Below, one piece after another: positions 1 through 9,168 of a stretch of DNA of 64,000 bases (position 1 is the first letter of the stretch; each line of letters starts with the position of its first letter). This stretch comes from Thalassobaculum sp965228445 (GTDB lineage: Bacteria; Pseudomonadota; Alphaproteobacteria; Thalassobaculales; Thalassobaculaceae). A program made the position numbers and the translations under genes. The DNA lies in assembly GCA_965228445.1 (NCBI GenBank), contig OZ245813.1, forward strand, positions 4,216,001-4,280,000, read 5' to 3'. Under the pieces are notes generated by a model, which was given only the letters and a program-made list of their open reading frames with translations, did no database searches and was not told where the DNA came from.

Positions 1-529
<529 letters not shown>

Positions 530-597
530 AGGGGCATCCTCTCCGGTCTGCGGCATCGCGTCGGGTGCCGAACCGGTCGGCCCCGGCATGGCTAATT

Positions 598-1089
598 TTA
601 TTTCTTCTTGCGGAACTGATCGAGGGAGACGACTTCGCCGGTGCCTGCGGCATCGTCGGTCGTCTCTTCCTCACCGTCGGGCGTATCGCCGCCTTCGGGG
701 TCGTCGTCGTCCCCCGTCGGGGTGTCGCCGTTCGCCGTCTGCTGGAACTGCAGCCCGAACTGGACGGACGGATCGGCGAAGCCGGTCAGCGCCTCGAACG
801 GGATGGTCAGCGGCTCGCGCACGTCGTTGAAGCTCAGCGTCACCGAGAACTGCTCCTCGAGGATCTCGAGGTCCCAGAACTGGAACTGCAGAACGATGGT
901 CATCTCGTCGGGATAACGCTCGACCAGATACTCCGGAATGTGCACACCCGGCGCGCGCGTCTTGAACGTGATGTAAAAGTGATGGTTGCCCGGAAGACCG
1001 CGCTCTGCGGCCCGTCGAAGAGCATCGCGCACCACACCACGCAGGGCCGTTTCGACCATCAGGTCGTATCGGAAAAGATCGTCAGCCAT
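598..1089 (-). CDS. sspB: SspB-family ClpXP adaptor
   Basis: SspB delivers ssrA-tagged and other substrates to the ClpXP protease in the cytoplasm. The 163-residue product opens MADDLFRYDLMVETALRGVVR, and residues 1-110 form the substrate-binding fold (PGNHHFYITFKT, PGVHIPEYL). A Gly/Asp/Glu-rich flexible linker follows. The last residues, VVSLDQFRKKK, form a conserved basic tail that in this family docks to ClpX. The frame extends 30 bases further upstream but only to a TTG, so I take ATG at 1089, preceded by GGGAAG. It may be cotranscribed with fumarase downstream. Confidence 0.9.
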   Translation of the reverse strand: MADDLFRYDLMVETALRGVVRDALRRAAERGLPGNHHFYITFKTRAPGVHIPEYLVERYPDEMTIVLQFQFWDLEILEEQFSVTLSFNDVREPLTIPFEALTGFADPSVQFGLQFQQTANGDTPTGDDDDPEGGDTPDGEEETTDDAAGTGEVVSLDQFRKKK

Positions 1090-1635
1090 CGGCTTCCCGA
1101 ACGTTGGACGTCCGGCCAATGAACACCAGCGCCGTGTGGCGCTTCAAGGGAAAAATGCCGTGCCCAGAAGGCGGAGGATGCGGGGAAGGGTGCGAGCCTT
1201 CTGTTGCTAGGCGGCCCGCGAGCCCCACGTTACGATGCAAACCGCAACGGATTAGTCGAGACTACCGAGCTGCATTACGCAGCCAGGCGCGCCTCAGCAT
1301 AGTTGTCGTTCGCAACTATCATACGGTCCGATAACGGCGGTACCATCCCGGGCAAAAAGTGGTCCTTTACTACGCGCGTCGATCCTGTTTCGCCCCCATG
1401 AAAGGCTCCGACTGATCTTTACAGATACAGGCGGAGATTTTGGTGGAGGCGCCGGGTACTGCCCCCGGGTCCGCAACGCTTATTCCGAGCACCGTTTATC
1501 GCCATAGTCGACCGAAGCCGACATCGCAGGATATAAGCCCTTCTTAATGGCTGTTAAAGGGTCTTGTGCGAAACAGAATGCAGGCGCCGGTACACTCTGA
1601 TCCCGATCGGATGCCGGACAATCAGGGCGGTGGCG
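1090..1635. other. Intergenic region between divergent sspB and the TPR gene
   Basis: About 545 bases with no convincing gene. The open frames here are short and lack ribosome binding sites and family features. The region should hold the promoters of both flanking genes. The clearest structure is the inverted repeat at 1299-1319. A pair of TTAA boxes six bases apart lies at 1544-1557. That resembles a CtrA-type site, but the usual spacing is seven. Confidence 0.5.
1299..1319. promoter_or_regulatory. 21-base inverted repeat, candidate operator
   Basis: ATAGTTG at 1299-1305 and CAACTAT at 1313-1319 are perfect inverted arms around a 7-base centre. This size and symmetry suits a dimeric regulator, for example of the MarR class. 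The site lies in the divergent intergenic region, about 210 bases from sspB and 320 from the TPR gene. No regulator gene is adjacent, so the protein that binds is unknown. Confidence 0.35.
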
Positions 1636-3207
1636 GTGTCCAAGACGGTTGATCCCCTCCAAGAAGCCGAGCGTCTCGCGGCGTCCGGCAACGCGAAGGC
1701 CGCGTTGGCGCAGTTCAAGGCGGCGATCGACGGTGCGCCGATCACTGCGCGGGCGCGCGCCGCGGATATGGCGCTGGAACTCGGCGACGCGGACCAGGCC
1801 TTCGTGCTGGCCGAGGAGGCCTGGCGCATCGCCCCGAACGCGCCCGAAGCGCTGCTGCTGATGGGCCGGATCGCCTGGCGGGTCGGCGCGGTGGACGATT
1901 CCTTGACCTGTCTCGACCGGATCCGGCGCGGCGATCCGCTCTGGCCGCTCGCCCAGGCCGAACGGGCCGAGGCGCTGATGGCCGGCAACAAGCCGGTCGA
2001 CGCCTATAACGACCTGCGCTTCGCCCTGCGCACCGACCCGCGCGAGCCGGCCCTGTGGCTCACCCTCGGCCATGTGCTGATGGCGCTCGATCGGCTGGAC
2101 GAGGCCGAGGACGCCTATCGCAACACCACCGACCTCGACCCGGAATCCGTCCGCGCACTGGCCGGCATCGCCGATGTCTGCCTGAAGCTCGGCCGGCCGG
2201 ACGAGGCGGTCGAGGCCGGCGAGAAGGCGCTGGAGATCTCCGGCAACGACCCGGTCGCCCGCACCATTCTCGCCCATGCCCTGCTCGCCATCGGCCGCGA
2301 CGACGAGGGCTGGGCGGCCTACGAGGCGCGCTTCGACGCCAACAACATCGATCCGCGGATCGGCGCCAAGCGCCGGGAGTTCGAGCAGCCGGACTGGGAC
2401 GGGGGCGCGCTGAAGGACAAGGCGCTGCTGGTCTGGGGCGAGGGCTCGCCCGCCGACGAGATCCGCTTCGCCGCCGCCCTGCCGGAGATCATCCGCCGGG
2501 CGCCCGATCCGCTGATCCTGGAATGCGACGCCCGGATGCAGCCGCTGTTCGAGCGGTCCTTCAACGGGGTCATGGTGGTCGGCCGCACCTCGCCGCCGGA
2601 CGATTCCATCGCCAAGGCGGACATCCATCTGCAGGCGCCGATCGGCAGTCTGGCGCTGCGGACGAAGATCTACGAGAACGGCTACGACTCCCTCGCCCGG
2701 GCCTATCTGGAGGCCGATCAGGCGAAGGTGGTCTCGTGGCGCGACCGCTGGTCGCCCAACGGCGACCGGATCATCGGCCTGTCCTGGCGCCACCCGGATC
2801 CGGGGTCGGCGCGACGCTCCATCCCGCTGGAGGAGGTGCTCGACGCTGTGGCGATCCCGGGGCGGGTGGTAGTCTCGCTGCAGCGGGGCATGACGCCGGC
2901 GGAACGGGATCTGGCGGCGGACAAGCTGCTGCTGGAACCCGATCCAGATCCGGCCGACGTGGACGCCATGGCCGCCCGGGTCGCCGCCTGCGACGTCGTG
3001 GTCACCATCGACGCCCTGGTCGCCCATCTCGCCTCCGCACTCGGGATCGACACCCGGATCCTGCTGGACAACGGCGCCGATGCGCGCTGGGGCGTCGGCA
3101 AGGCGCGCACGCCCTGGTACCCGACGGCCCGGCTGTACTGGCAGGAGCATGACGGGACCTGGAGACGGACCGTGGAGCGGATGAAGTCGGCGCTCGACGG
3201 CGGCTGA
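1636..3207 (+). CDS. TPR protein with C-terminal glycosyltransferase-like domain
   Basis: The 523-residue protein has a helical TPR-repeat half (about residues 1-250, with phrases such as ALLLMGRIAWRVGAVDDSL). The second half opens LLVWGEGSPADEIRFAAALPE near residue 265 and resembles the GT-B/heptosyltransferase-like C-terminus of many alphaproteobacterial TPR proteins. A role in glycosylating a surface or flagellar component is possible but unproven. The frame extends to a TTG at 1564. I prefer GTG at 1636, because AGGGCGG lies seven bases upstream; GTG 1630 is the alternative. Its neighbour on the opposite strand is a paralogue, and the two stop codons are 12 bases apart. Confidence 0.65.
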   Translation: MSKTVDPLQEAERLAASGNAKAALAQFKAAIDGAPITARARAADMALELGDADQAFVLAEEAWRIAPNAPEALLLMGRIAWRVGAVDDSLTCLDRIRRGDPLWPLAQAERAEALMAGNKPVDAYNDLRFALRTDPREPALWLTLGHVLMALDRLDEAEDAYRNTTDLDPESVRALAGIADVCLKLGRPDEAVEAGEKALEISGNDPVARTILAHALLAIGRDDEGWAAYEARFDANNIDPRIGAKRREFEQPDWDGGALKDKALLVWGEGSPADEIRFAAALPEIIRRAPDPLILECDARMQPLFERSFNGVMVVGRTSPPDDSIAKADIHLQAPIGSLALRTKIYENGYDSLARAYLEADQAKVVSWRDRWSPNGDRIIGLSWRHPDPGSARRSIPLEEVLDAVAIPGRVVVSLQRGMTPAERDLAADKLLLEPDPDPADVDAMAARVAACDVVVTIDALVAHLASALGIDTRILLDNGADARWGVGKARTPWYPTARLYWQEHDGTWRRTVERMKSALDGG

Positions 3208-3219
3208 TCGCGATCCGGT

Positions 3220-4758
3220 CTACCCGGCGGATTGGAGGGCGTTGCGCAGCGCGGTCAGCGCACGCGCCATCGACTGCTTCCAGTTTCCGGCCCGCTCCGG
3301 ATAGGCGGAGACGCTCGGGCCGAGCCAGACGTCACGGCCGTTGATCAGAGGCAGCCACAACCGTTCCGGCACGACCTCCACCGTCGGCGTGCCGACCGCG
3401 GCGGCCATGGCGGCGACGGAACTCGACACCCCGACCACCGCGTCCACCGCCTTGGCCAGGCAGGCGGCCGTGGACAGGTCGTTGCGCTTGTCCAGATCGT
3501 CGGTGCCGATGATCTCCACACCGCACAGTGACCGGAAGGCCGCCCGGTCCGCCTCGGAGGAGATGTACTGCAGGTCGACGAAGGCCCCGTCGATGCCGGT
3601 CAGAAGCGGGACCCAGGACTGCAGGGTTGGGTAGTAGCGCTGCCGCGGCCGCTCCGCCGCCCCGCTGCCCCAGCAGAAGCCGACCAACGGACGGTTCCCC
3701 GCCTCGGACGACAGCCGGGCCCGCAGCAGGTCGGCTCGCGGCTGGTTGGCGGCCATGTAGCCGTCGGGCGCCATCGGCTCTCCGTCCGGCAGCGCCATCA
3801 CATGGGGCAGGCTCCCCGCCTCGATCCAGGCGGCGGGAGCTTCCGGCAGGTGGGCGTAGTCGAAGACCGGCCGCTGGCCGTCGCGCCGGCGGTCGAAGGC
3901 GAGCACCCGCACCCCCGGCAGGCTGGCGGCGAAGAGTTCCACCAGCCGCGGATCGCATTCCACGACCAGCGCGTCGGTCCGTTCCATCAGACGGGGCAGG
4001 GCGGCGGCGAAACGGATCTCGTCCCCCAGGCCCTGCTCGGCGACGACCAGAAGCGGGCCGTCCAGCGGCAGCCTGCCGTCCCAGCGCGGCGCCGTCAGGT
4101 TCAGGCGGACCGGCGCGGAATGCAGGGCCGGGTTCAGCCGGGCCTCGTAATCGGCGAAACCGGCGCGCAGGTCGTTCAGCGCGAGACGGCTGAAGGCGCG
4201 GTTGCGGACGATGCTCGGGTTCGAGGGATCGCGGGCGGCCGCCTTGTCCAGGGCCGCGATCGCCTCGCGGTGCCGGCCCAGCCGGGCCAGGGCCTCGCCG
4301 CGATTGGCGTGGACCGCGGCGAAGTCGGGATAACGTCGGACGAGGCCATTATAGGCGGCCAGCGCCTCCTCGATCCGGTCGTCGGCGAACAGCGCGTCGG
4401 CCAGCGAGATGTCGACGATGGGATTGCCCCGCACCACGGACTGGACGTTGCGCAGGATGGCGATGGCGGTGCCGGCCTGACCCTTGGCGCTCAGCACGTT
4501 GGCGAGGTTGGTCGCCGCTTCGACCGACCCCGGATAATGCTCCATCACCTTGCGGAAGGCGGCCTCCGCCTGGTCGTACAGGCCGGCCGCCTTGGCGAGG
4601 TTGCCGATCTCGAAGACCGCCGGCGCGGGGTCGGCGCTGCGCTGGGCCAGGGCCTCCAGCTCGGCGATCGCCGTCTGCAGGTCGCCGCCGCGCGCGAGGC
4701 TGCGCGCCCGGGCGATGGTGTCGGAGGCGGTCTCCGTGCGCTGTTTTCCCGAGTCCAT
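3220..4758 (-). CDS. TPR protein with C-terminal glycosyltransferase-like domain (paralogue)
   Basis: The 512-residue product starts at ATG 4758 (MDSGKQRTETASD). Residues 10-215 are TPR-like (AVFEIGNLAKAAGLYDQAEAAFRKV). The second half contains GLGDEIRFAAALPRLMERTDALVVECD near residue 246 and ends with a Rossmann-like segment (DAVVGVSSSVAAMAAAVGTP). The protein converging on it has the same order and the same GDE/ADEIRFAAALP and VxECD motifs, so the pair probably arose by duplication. The open frame runs far upstream of 4758, but that stretch overlaps folA and has no coding character. Enzymatic activity is an inference. Confidence 0.65.
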   Translation of the reverse strand: MDSGKQRTETASDTIARARSLARGGDLQTAIAELEALAQRSADPAPAVFEIGNLAKAAGLYDQAEAAFRKVMEHYPGSVEAATNLANVLSAKGQAGTAIAILRNVQSVVRGNPIVDISLADALFADDRIEEALAAYNGLVRRYPDFAAVHANRGEALARLGRHREAIAALDKAAARDPSNPSIVRNRAFSRLALNDLRAGFADYEARLNPALHSAPVRLNLTAPRWDGRLPLDGPLLVVAEQGLGDEIRFAAALPRLMERTDALVVECDPRLVELFAASLPGVRVLAFDRRRDGQRPVFDYAHLPEAPAAWIEAGSLPHVMALPDGEPMAPDGYMAANQPRADLLRARLSSEAGNRPLVGFCWGSGAAERPRQRYYPTLQSWVPLLTGIDGAFVDLQYISSEADRAAFRSLCGVEIIGTDDLDKRNDLSTAACLAKAVDAVVGVSSSVAAMAAAVGTPTVEVVPERLWLPLINGRDVWLGPSVSAYPERAGNWKQSMARALTALRNALQSAG

Positions 4759-4828
4759 CCCGCGATCTTGCCCGATCCCGCCCGGCGGTGCCACGGTGGG
4801 GTCAGGTGAACTGTCCCAGGGGTCCGTC

Positions 4829-5317
4829 ATGGCCGTCCTCACGCTCATCGCCGCCGTCGCGGACAACCGGGTGATCGGCCACAGCGCCCGCGGCCTGCCC
4901 TGGTCGCTGCCGGCCGACCTCGCCCATTTCAAGCGCCGCACCCTGGGACACAGCATGGTGATGGGCCGCCGCACCTGGGACTCCATCGGCCGTCCGCTGC
5001 CGGGCCGGCGCTCCATCGTGGTCACCCGCAGACACGACTGGTCGGCGGAGGGCGCGGAGCGGGCCGCCGACCTGGACGCCGCCATCGCCGCCTGTGCCGG
5101 GGAGGCTGAGATCTTCATCATCGGCGGCGGCGAGATCTTCGCGGACGCGCTGCCCCGGTCGGGACGCATGGCGCTCACCTTCGTGCACATGCAGGCCGAG
5201 GGCGACGTGCTGTTCCCGCAGGTCGACTGGTCGCAGTGGCGCGAAACCTGGCGCGAGGAACACGCGGCGGAAGTCGGCCGTCCGGCCTTCACCTTCGCCG
5301 ATTACGAGCGGGTGTGA
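4829..5317 (+). CDS. folA: Dihydrofolate reductase
   Basis: Reduces dihydrofolate to tetrahydrofolate with NADPH, feeding thymidylate, purine and methionine synthesis; cytoplasmic. The protein has 162 residues, the usual bacterial length. The classical motifs are visible: the Met20-loop stretch VIGHSARGLPWSLPADLAHFK with the active-site acidic residue D30, the NADPH-binding GRRTWDSIGRPLPGR, and the glycine-rich IIGGGEIFADAL. ATG at 4829 follows a CAGGGG ribosome binding site. It diverges from the TPR gene at 4758, with 70 bases between for both promoters. Confidence 0.95.
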   Translation: MAVLTLIAAVADNRVIGHSARGLPWSLPADLAHFKRRTLGHSMVMGRRTWDSIGRPLPGRRSIVVTRRHDWSAEGAERAADLDAAIAACAGEAEIFIIGGGEIFADALPRSGRMALTFVHMQAEGDVLFPQVDWSQWRETWREEHAAEVGRPAFTFADYERV

Positions 5318-5347
5318 GGGGGCTCCCGCTTCGGTAAACCCCTCATA

Positions 5348-5374
5348 CACTTCCCGGAATAAATCCGGGGAGTG
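5348..5374. terminator. Hairpin between convergent folA and mrp
   Basis: An 11-pair stem (5348-5358 with 5364-5374, one G-U pair) closes an ATAAA loop. It sits between the stop codons of folA and mrp and could terminate from both sides. Its core, CCCGGA-N5-TCCGGG, is the same palindrome as the one at 62708-62724. Confidence 0.55.
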
Positions 5375-5400
5375 CATCGAGGTTGGCGCACTCCGCCGAC

Positions 5401-6522
5401 CTATTCGAACACGATGCTCGGGGCTGCCTTGCGCTGGGACGGACCGGCGATCGCGGCCGTGACCTTCTCGGCGATGGCGGCGAAGGCGGCGGCATGGGGG
5501 CCGGTCGGGTCGGCGGCGACGATCGGGGTGCCGCCGTCGCCCGCCACCCGGATGTCGAGATGCAGCGGCACCTCGCCCAGGAACGGCACGCCCAGCGTCT
5601 CCGCCTCCTGGCGGGCGCCGCCATGGCCGAAGATGTCGCTGCGCTCGCCGCAGCTGGGGCACAGGAAGTAGCTCATGTTCTCCACGATGCCGAGAACCGG
5701 CACGTCCACCCGGCGGAACATGTTGAGCCCCTTGCGGGCATCGAGCAGGGCGATGTCCTGGGGCGTGGAGACGATCACCGCGCCGGCCAGCGGCACCCGC
5801 TGGGCCATGGTGAGCTGGGCGTCGCCGGTGCCCGGCGGCATGTCGACCACCAGCACGTCGAGCTCGCCCCATGCCACGTCGCGCAGCATCTGCTCCAGCG
5901 CGCTCATGACCATCGGTCCGCGCCAGATGGTCGGCGTGTCCTCGGCCACCAGGAAGCCGATCGACATGCATTTTATGCTGTGGTTCTCCAGCGGGATCAG
6001 CGTCTTGCCGTCGCGGCTCTCCGGCTTGCGGTTGATCCCCATCATGCGCGGCAGGGACGGGCCGTAGACATCGGCGTCCAGCAGGCCGACCTCCAGCCCC
6101 TGGCCGGCCAGGGCCAGCGCCAGGTTGGTGGCGACAGTGGACTTGCCGACCCCGCCCTTGCCCGATGCCACCGCGACGATCGACTTGATCCCCGGCAGCT
6201 CGGGTCGCGAGGGCATGCGGCCCTGCTGGGCCTGGGCTTGGGCTGGACGTTGAGCCTGGGCGGGCGCGCCGGCGCGATGGGCGGTCAGCACGGCGGTCGC
6301 GGAGGTCACGCCCGGCAGCGCCAGGACGGCTGCCTCCGCGGCTTTGCGCAGGTCTTCGAGCGCTGGACCCTTGGCCGGATCGACCTCCAGCGAGAAGCCA
6401 ACATTGCCGTCCTTGATCACCAGTCCGGACACCGTCGCCAGCGCCGACAGCGCGGCGCCGGAGCCCGGATCGGCCACCTCGGCCAGGGCTTTTTGGACAG
6501 TTTGCTCGGATACCGTTGTCAT
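5401..6522 (-). CDS. mrp: Mrp/ApbC-family Fe-S cluster carrier ATPase
   Basis: A P-loop scaffold that carries and hands over iron-sulfur clusters in the cytoplasm. The 373-residue protein has an N-terminal MIP18/DUF59-like domain (residues 1-80), a low-complexity Ala/Gln linker, then the ATPase. The deviant Walker A is GKGGVGKST near residue 124, followed by DADVYGPSLPRMMG and VVDMPPGTGD. The cluster-binding CPSC pair lies near residue 289 (FLCPSCGERSDIFG). ATG at 6522 gives the usual N-terminus; the frame also allows ATG 6552. It is transcribed away from hflK, 147 bases off. Confidence 0.92.
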   Translation of the reverse strand: MTTVSEQTVQKALAEVADPGSGAALSALATVSGLVIKDGNVGFSLEVDPAKGPALEDLRKAAEAAVLALPGVTSATAVLTAHRAGAPAQAQRPAQAQAQQGRMPSRPELPGIKSIVAVASGKGGVGKSTVATNLALALAGQGLEVGLLDADVYGPSLPRMMGINRKPESRDGKTLIPLENHSIKCMSIGFLVAEDTPTIWRGPMVMSALEQMLRDVAWGELDVLVVDMPPGTGDAQLTMAQRVPLAGAVIVSTPQDIALLDARKGLNMFRRVDVPVLGIVENMSYFLCPSCGERSDIFGHGGARQEAETLGVPFLGEVPLHLDIRVAGDGGTPIVAADPTGPHAAAFAAIAEKVTAAIAGPSQRKAAPSIVFE

Positions 6523-6669
6523 CGCTTGAAATCCCCGCGATTTCGCCAACATACCGGGAACCTTAAAAGACTACCCGCACGCAAGCGGGACATAGAGTGC
6601 TGGGCTGCGCTTTGCAACGCGTCGGTGGCATGCTACGTCCCCCGCGGGATTGAACAGAGAGGACGAGCC

Positions 6670-7866
6670 ATGCCTTGGAGCGATCAAGGGGGACGCGGGC
6701 AGGGCCCATGGGGCGGCGGCGGCAATGGCGGAGGCAACGGCGGCGGCCGTGGCAATTCGCCCTGGGGCCGGCCTCGGGGAAATGGCGGCGGCGGTGGCGG
6801 CGGCCAGGGGCCGAGCCCGAAGGATATCGAGGACATGCTGCGCCGCCAGCAGCAGCGCTTCAAAGGCATGCTGCCCAGTGGCTTCGGCGGACCGAAGCTG
6901 ATCATTCTCGGCGTTCTCATCCTCCTGGGCTTCTGGGCGGTGAACGGGTTCTACCGGGTGCAGCCGAACCAGCAGGGCATCGAACTGGTGCTCGGCAAGT
7001 ATGACGGCATTCCCAAGGAGCCGGGCCTGCAGTGGAACTGGCCGGCGCCGATCGGCGAGGTCTTCCGTCCCGACGTCACCCGCGAAAACCGCATCGAGGT
7101 GGGCTTCCGCTCCGGCGCCGACTCCCGGTCGGGCAGCGGCCGCGACGTGCCGGAAGAAAGCCAGATGATCACCGGCGACGAGAACATCATCGATATCGAT
7201 TTCGTGGTGTTCTGGCGTATCCGCAACGCCGGCAACTTCCTGTTCAACCTGCAGAATCCCGAGCAGACCGTGAAGGTGTCCGCCGAGGCGGTGATGCGCG
7301 ACATCATCGGCAACACCCGGATCCAGGACGCGCTGACCGAACGCCGCGGCCAGATCCAGGCCGCCGCCCAGCAGCAGCTTCAGGCGCTGGTGGACGAGTA
7401 CGGCGCCGGCATCGAGATCCGCTCGGTCCAGCTCGACCAGGTCGACCCGCCGACGCAGGTCATCGACGCCTTCAACGAGGTCCAGCGTGCCCGTCAGGAC
7501 CTCGAGCGGCTGAAGAACGAAGCCGAGGCCTACCGCAACGACGTGGTGCCGCGGGCCCGAGGCGAGGCGGCCCAGCTCATCGAAGGGGCCGACGCCTATC
7601 GCCAGGAGGTGGTCAACCGGGCGCAGGGTGACGCCAACCGCTTCAACTCGGTCTACGAGGCCTATGTGCAGGCCAAGGACGTCACCACCAAGCGAATCTA
7701 TCTGGAGACGCTGGAGGACATCCTGTCCAACGTGAACAAGGTCATCATCGACGAAGACTCCGGCGGCAGCGGCGTGGTGCCGTACCTGCCGCTTCCGGAA
7801 GTCCAGAACCGTCTGAACAGGAACCGCTCGACGGGCGCGTCCAGCACCCAGCAGGGAGGCAACTGA
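6670..7866 (+). CDS. hflK: HflK, subunit of the FtsH-modulating HflKC complex
   Basis: HflK and HflC form a large membrane cage in the periplasm around FtsH and modulate membrane-protein degradation. The 398-residue protein has an N-terminal cytoplasmic Gly-rich tail (residues 7-46), one membrane helix (about 76-94) and a prohibitin/SPFH domain. It opens MPWSDQGGRGQGPWGGG, typical of the family, and a long coiled region (RARQDLERLKNEAEAYR) follows the SPFH core. The ATG at 6670 has GAGAGGAC upstream. Its TGA overlaps the hflC ATG (TGATG), so the two are translationally coupled. Confidence 0.95.
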   Translation: MPWSDQGGRGQGPWGGGGNGGGNGGGRGNSPWGRPRGNGGGGGGGQGPSPKDIEDMLRRQQQRFKGMLPSGFGGPKLIILGVLILLGFWAVNGFYRVQPNQQGIELVLGKYDGIPKEPGLQWNWPAPIGEVFRPDVTRENRIEVGFRSGADSRSGSGRDVPEESQMITGDENIIDIDFVVFWRIRNAGNFLFNLQNPEQTVKVSAEAVMRDIIGNTRIQDALTERRGQIQAAAQQQLQALVDEYGAGIEIRSVQLDQVDPPTQVIDAFNEVQRARQDLERLKNEAEAYRNDVVPRARGEAAQLIEGADAYRQEVVNRAQGDANRFNSVYEAYVQAKDVTTKRIYLETLEDILSNVNKVIIDEDSGGSGVVPYLPLPEVQNRLNRNRSTGASSTQQGGN

Positions 7867-8756
7867 TGAACCGGACACTGGCTATCTTCGGCGTCATCGT
7901 CGTCATCATCGGCATCGTTCTGTCGCAGTCGTTCTTCATCGTCGACGAGACGGAGCAGGCGCTGGTCGTCCGCTTCGGTCAGCCGGTCCGCGAGATCCGC
8001 GAGCCGGGGCTGAACTTCAAGATCCCGGTCGCGGAAAACACGATCTACTACGAGCGCCGGGCGCTCGACGTGGATCCGCCGCGCCAGCAGGTGATCCTGT
8101 CGGACCAGAAGCGTCTCGATGTGGACAGCTACGCCCGTTACAAGATCGTCGACCCCCTGCAGTTCTTCCGGGCGGTGCGGACGGAGCGGGAAGCGTCTTC
8201 GCGCCTGTCGGTGGTCATCAACTCGTCGCTGCGTCAGGTGCTCGGCAACAAGACCCTGATCGACGTCCTGTCGGAGCAGCGCGGGCAGATCATGACCGAC
8301 ATCCGGGCCGAGGTGAACGACAGCGCCAAACGCTTCGGGATGGAGCTGATCGAGGTGCGTATCCGCCGGGCCGACTATCCGGACGCCACCAAGCAGAACA
8401 TCTTCGACCGTATGACCTCCGAGCGTGAGCGCGAAGCCCGCGAGTTCCGCGCCCAGGGTAACGAGCAGGCGCAGAAGATCCGGGCCGATGCCGACAAGCA
8501 GCGCACGGTCATCGTCGCCGAGGCCCAGAAGGAAGCCGAGACCCTGCGCGGTGAAGGCGACGGCCAGGCGATCAAGATCTATGCCGACGCGTTCGGCCGC
8601 GATCCGGAGTTCTTCGCCTTCTACCGCTCGATGCAGGCCTATCGCACGATGGTCAACGACGGCAGCGGCGACACCACGATGGTGCTCTCCCCGGACAGCG
8701 ACTTCTTCAAGTACTTCAACTCCATGAGCGGCGGCCTCCCGGCCCCCGCTCAGTAA
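7866..8756 (+). CDS. hflC: HflC, subunit of the FtsH-modulating HflKC complex
   Basis: Partner of HflK in the SPFH-domain complex that regulates FtsH. The 296-residue product has a membrane anchor at residues 5-22 (LAIFGVIVVIIGIVLSQS), the SPFH domain and a coiled coil (RAQGNEQAQKIRADADKQ). The C-terminal half holds the conserved FGRDPEFFAFYRSMQAYR. The start codon overlaps the hflK stop by one base. DUF2065 and degP follow on the same strand, an order common in Rhodospirillales. Confidence 0.95.
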   Translation: MNRTLAIFGVIVVIIGIVLSQSFFIVDETEQALVVRFGQPVREIREPGLNFKIPVAENTIYYERRALDVDPPRQQVILSDQKRLDVDSYARYKIVDPLQFFRAVRTEREASSRLSVVINSSLRQVLGNKTLIDVLSEQRGQIMTDIRAEVNDSAKRFGMELIEVRIRRADYPDATKQNIFDRMTSEREREAREFRAQGNEQAQKIRADADKQRTVIVAEAQKEAETLRGEGDGQAIKIYADAFGRDPEFFAFYRSMQAYRTMVNDGSGDTTMVLSPDSDFFKYFNSMSGGLPAPAQ

Positions 8757-8806
8757 GGCCGGCGCGGTAGCACGGACCGGTATCGGGCAGGGCGGCGAGC
8801 GGACGC

Positions 8807-8992
8807 GTGGACGATTTCCTCGCCGCCCTGGCCCTGGTTCTGGTCATCGAGGGGCTGCTCTATGCCGCGGCACCGGACGCCATGCGCCGGGCCATGACGG
8901 CTATTCTGACGCAACCGGCGGGCGCCTTGCGCGTTGCCGGTCTGATCGCGGCGGTCGTCGGCATCCTCATTCTGTGGGGCGTGCGCGGCTGA
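8807..8992 (+). CDS. DUF2065 small membrane protein
   Basis: A 61-residue inner-membrane protein with two hydrophobic helices (residues 4-20 and 41-58) separated by a short basic loop, the layout of DUF2065/YjeT. It begins at GTG 8807, 50 bases after hflC. The family is typically found beside hflKC, and no biochemical role is established. Confidence 0.8.
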   Translation: MDDFLAALALVLVIEGLLYAAAPDAMRRAMTAILTQPAGALRVAGLIAAVVGILILWGVRG

Positions 8993-9168
8993 TCGCCGGA
9001 ATGTGACTGTCGCCCCATTCGAGCCACACCATAGGTATATGAAAGTCTGCGAGCGAGACCGGCCGGCCGTTGACTGTCGTCCGTGATGGCCCACCTGTTG
9101 TGCGGTGGGGCGATAGTCGCGATGCTGTCTTCCGAAGCCGGTTCGAGAAGAGAGGGACAAGACGAGAT

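Noticed and set aside
1544..1557. TTAA-N6-TTAA as a CtrA-binding site
   Set aside because: The established CtrA site has seven bases between the TTAA halves; here there are six.
5383..6669. Plus-strand upstream part of the long frame that ends in hflK
   Set aside because: It overlaps mrp on the other strand and lacks coding character. HflK begins at ATG 6670 with its own ribosome binding site and a family-typical N-terminus.
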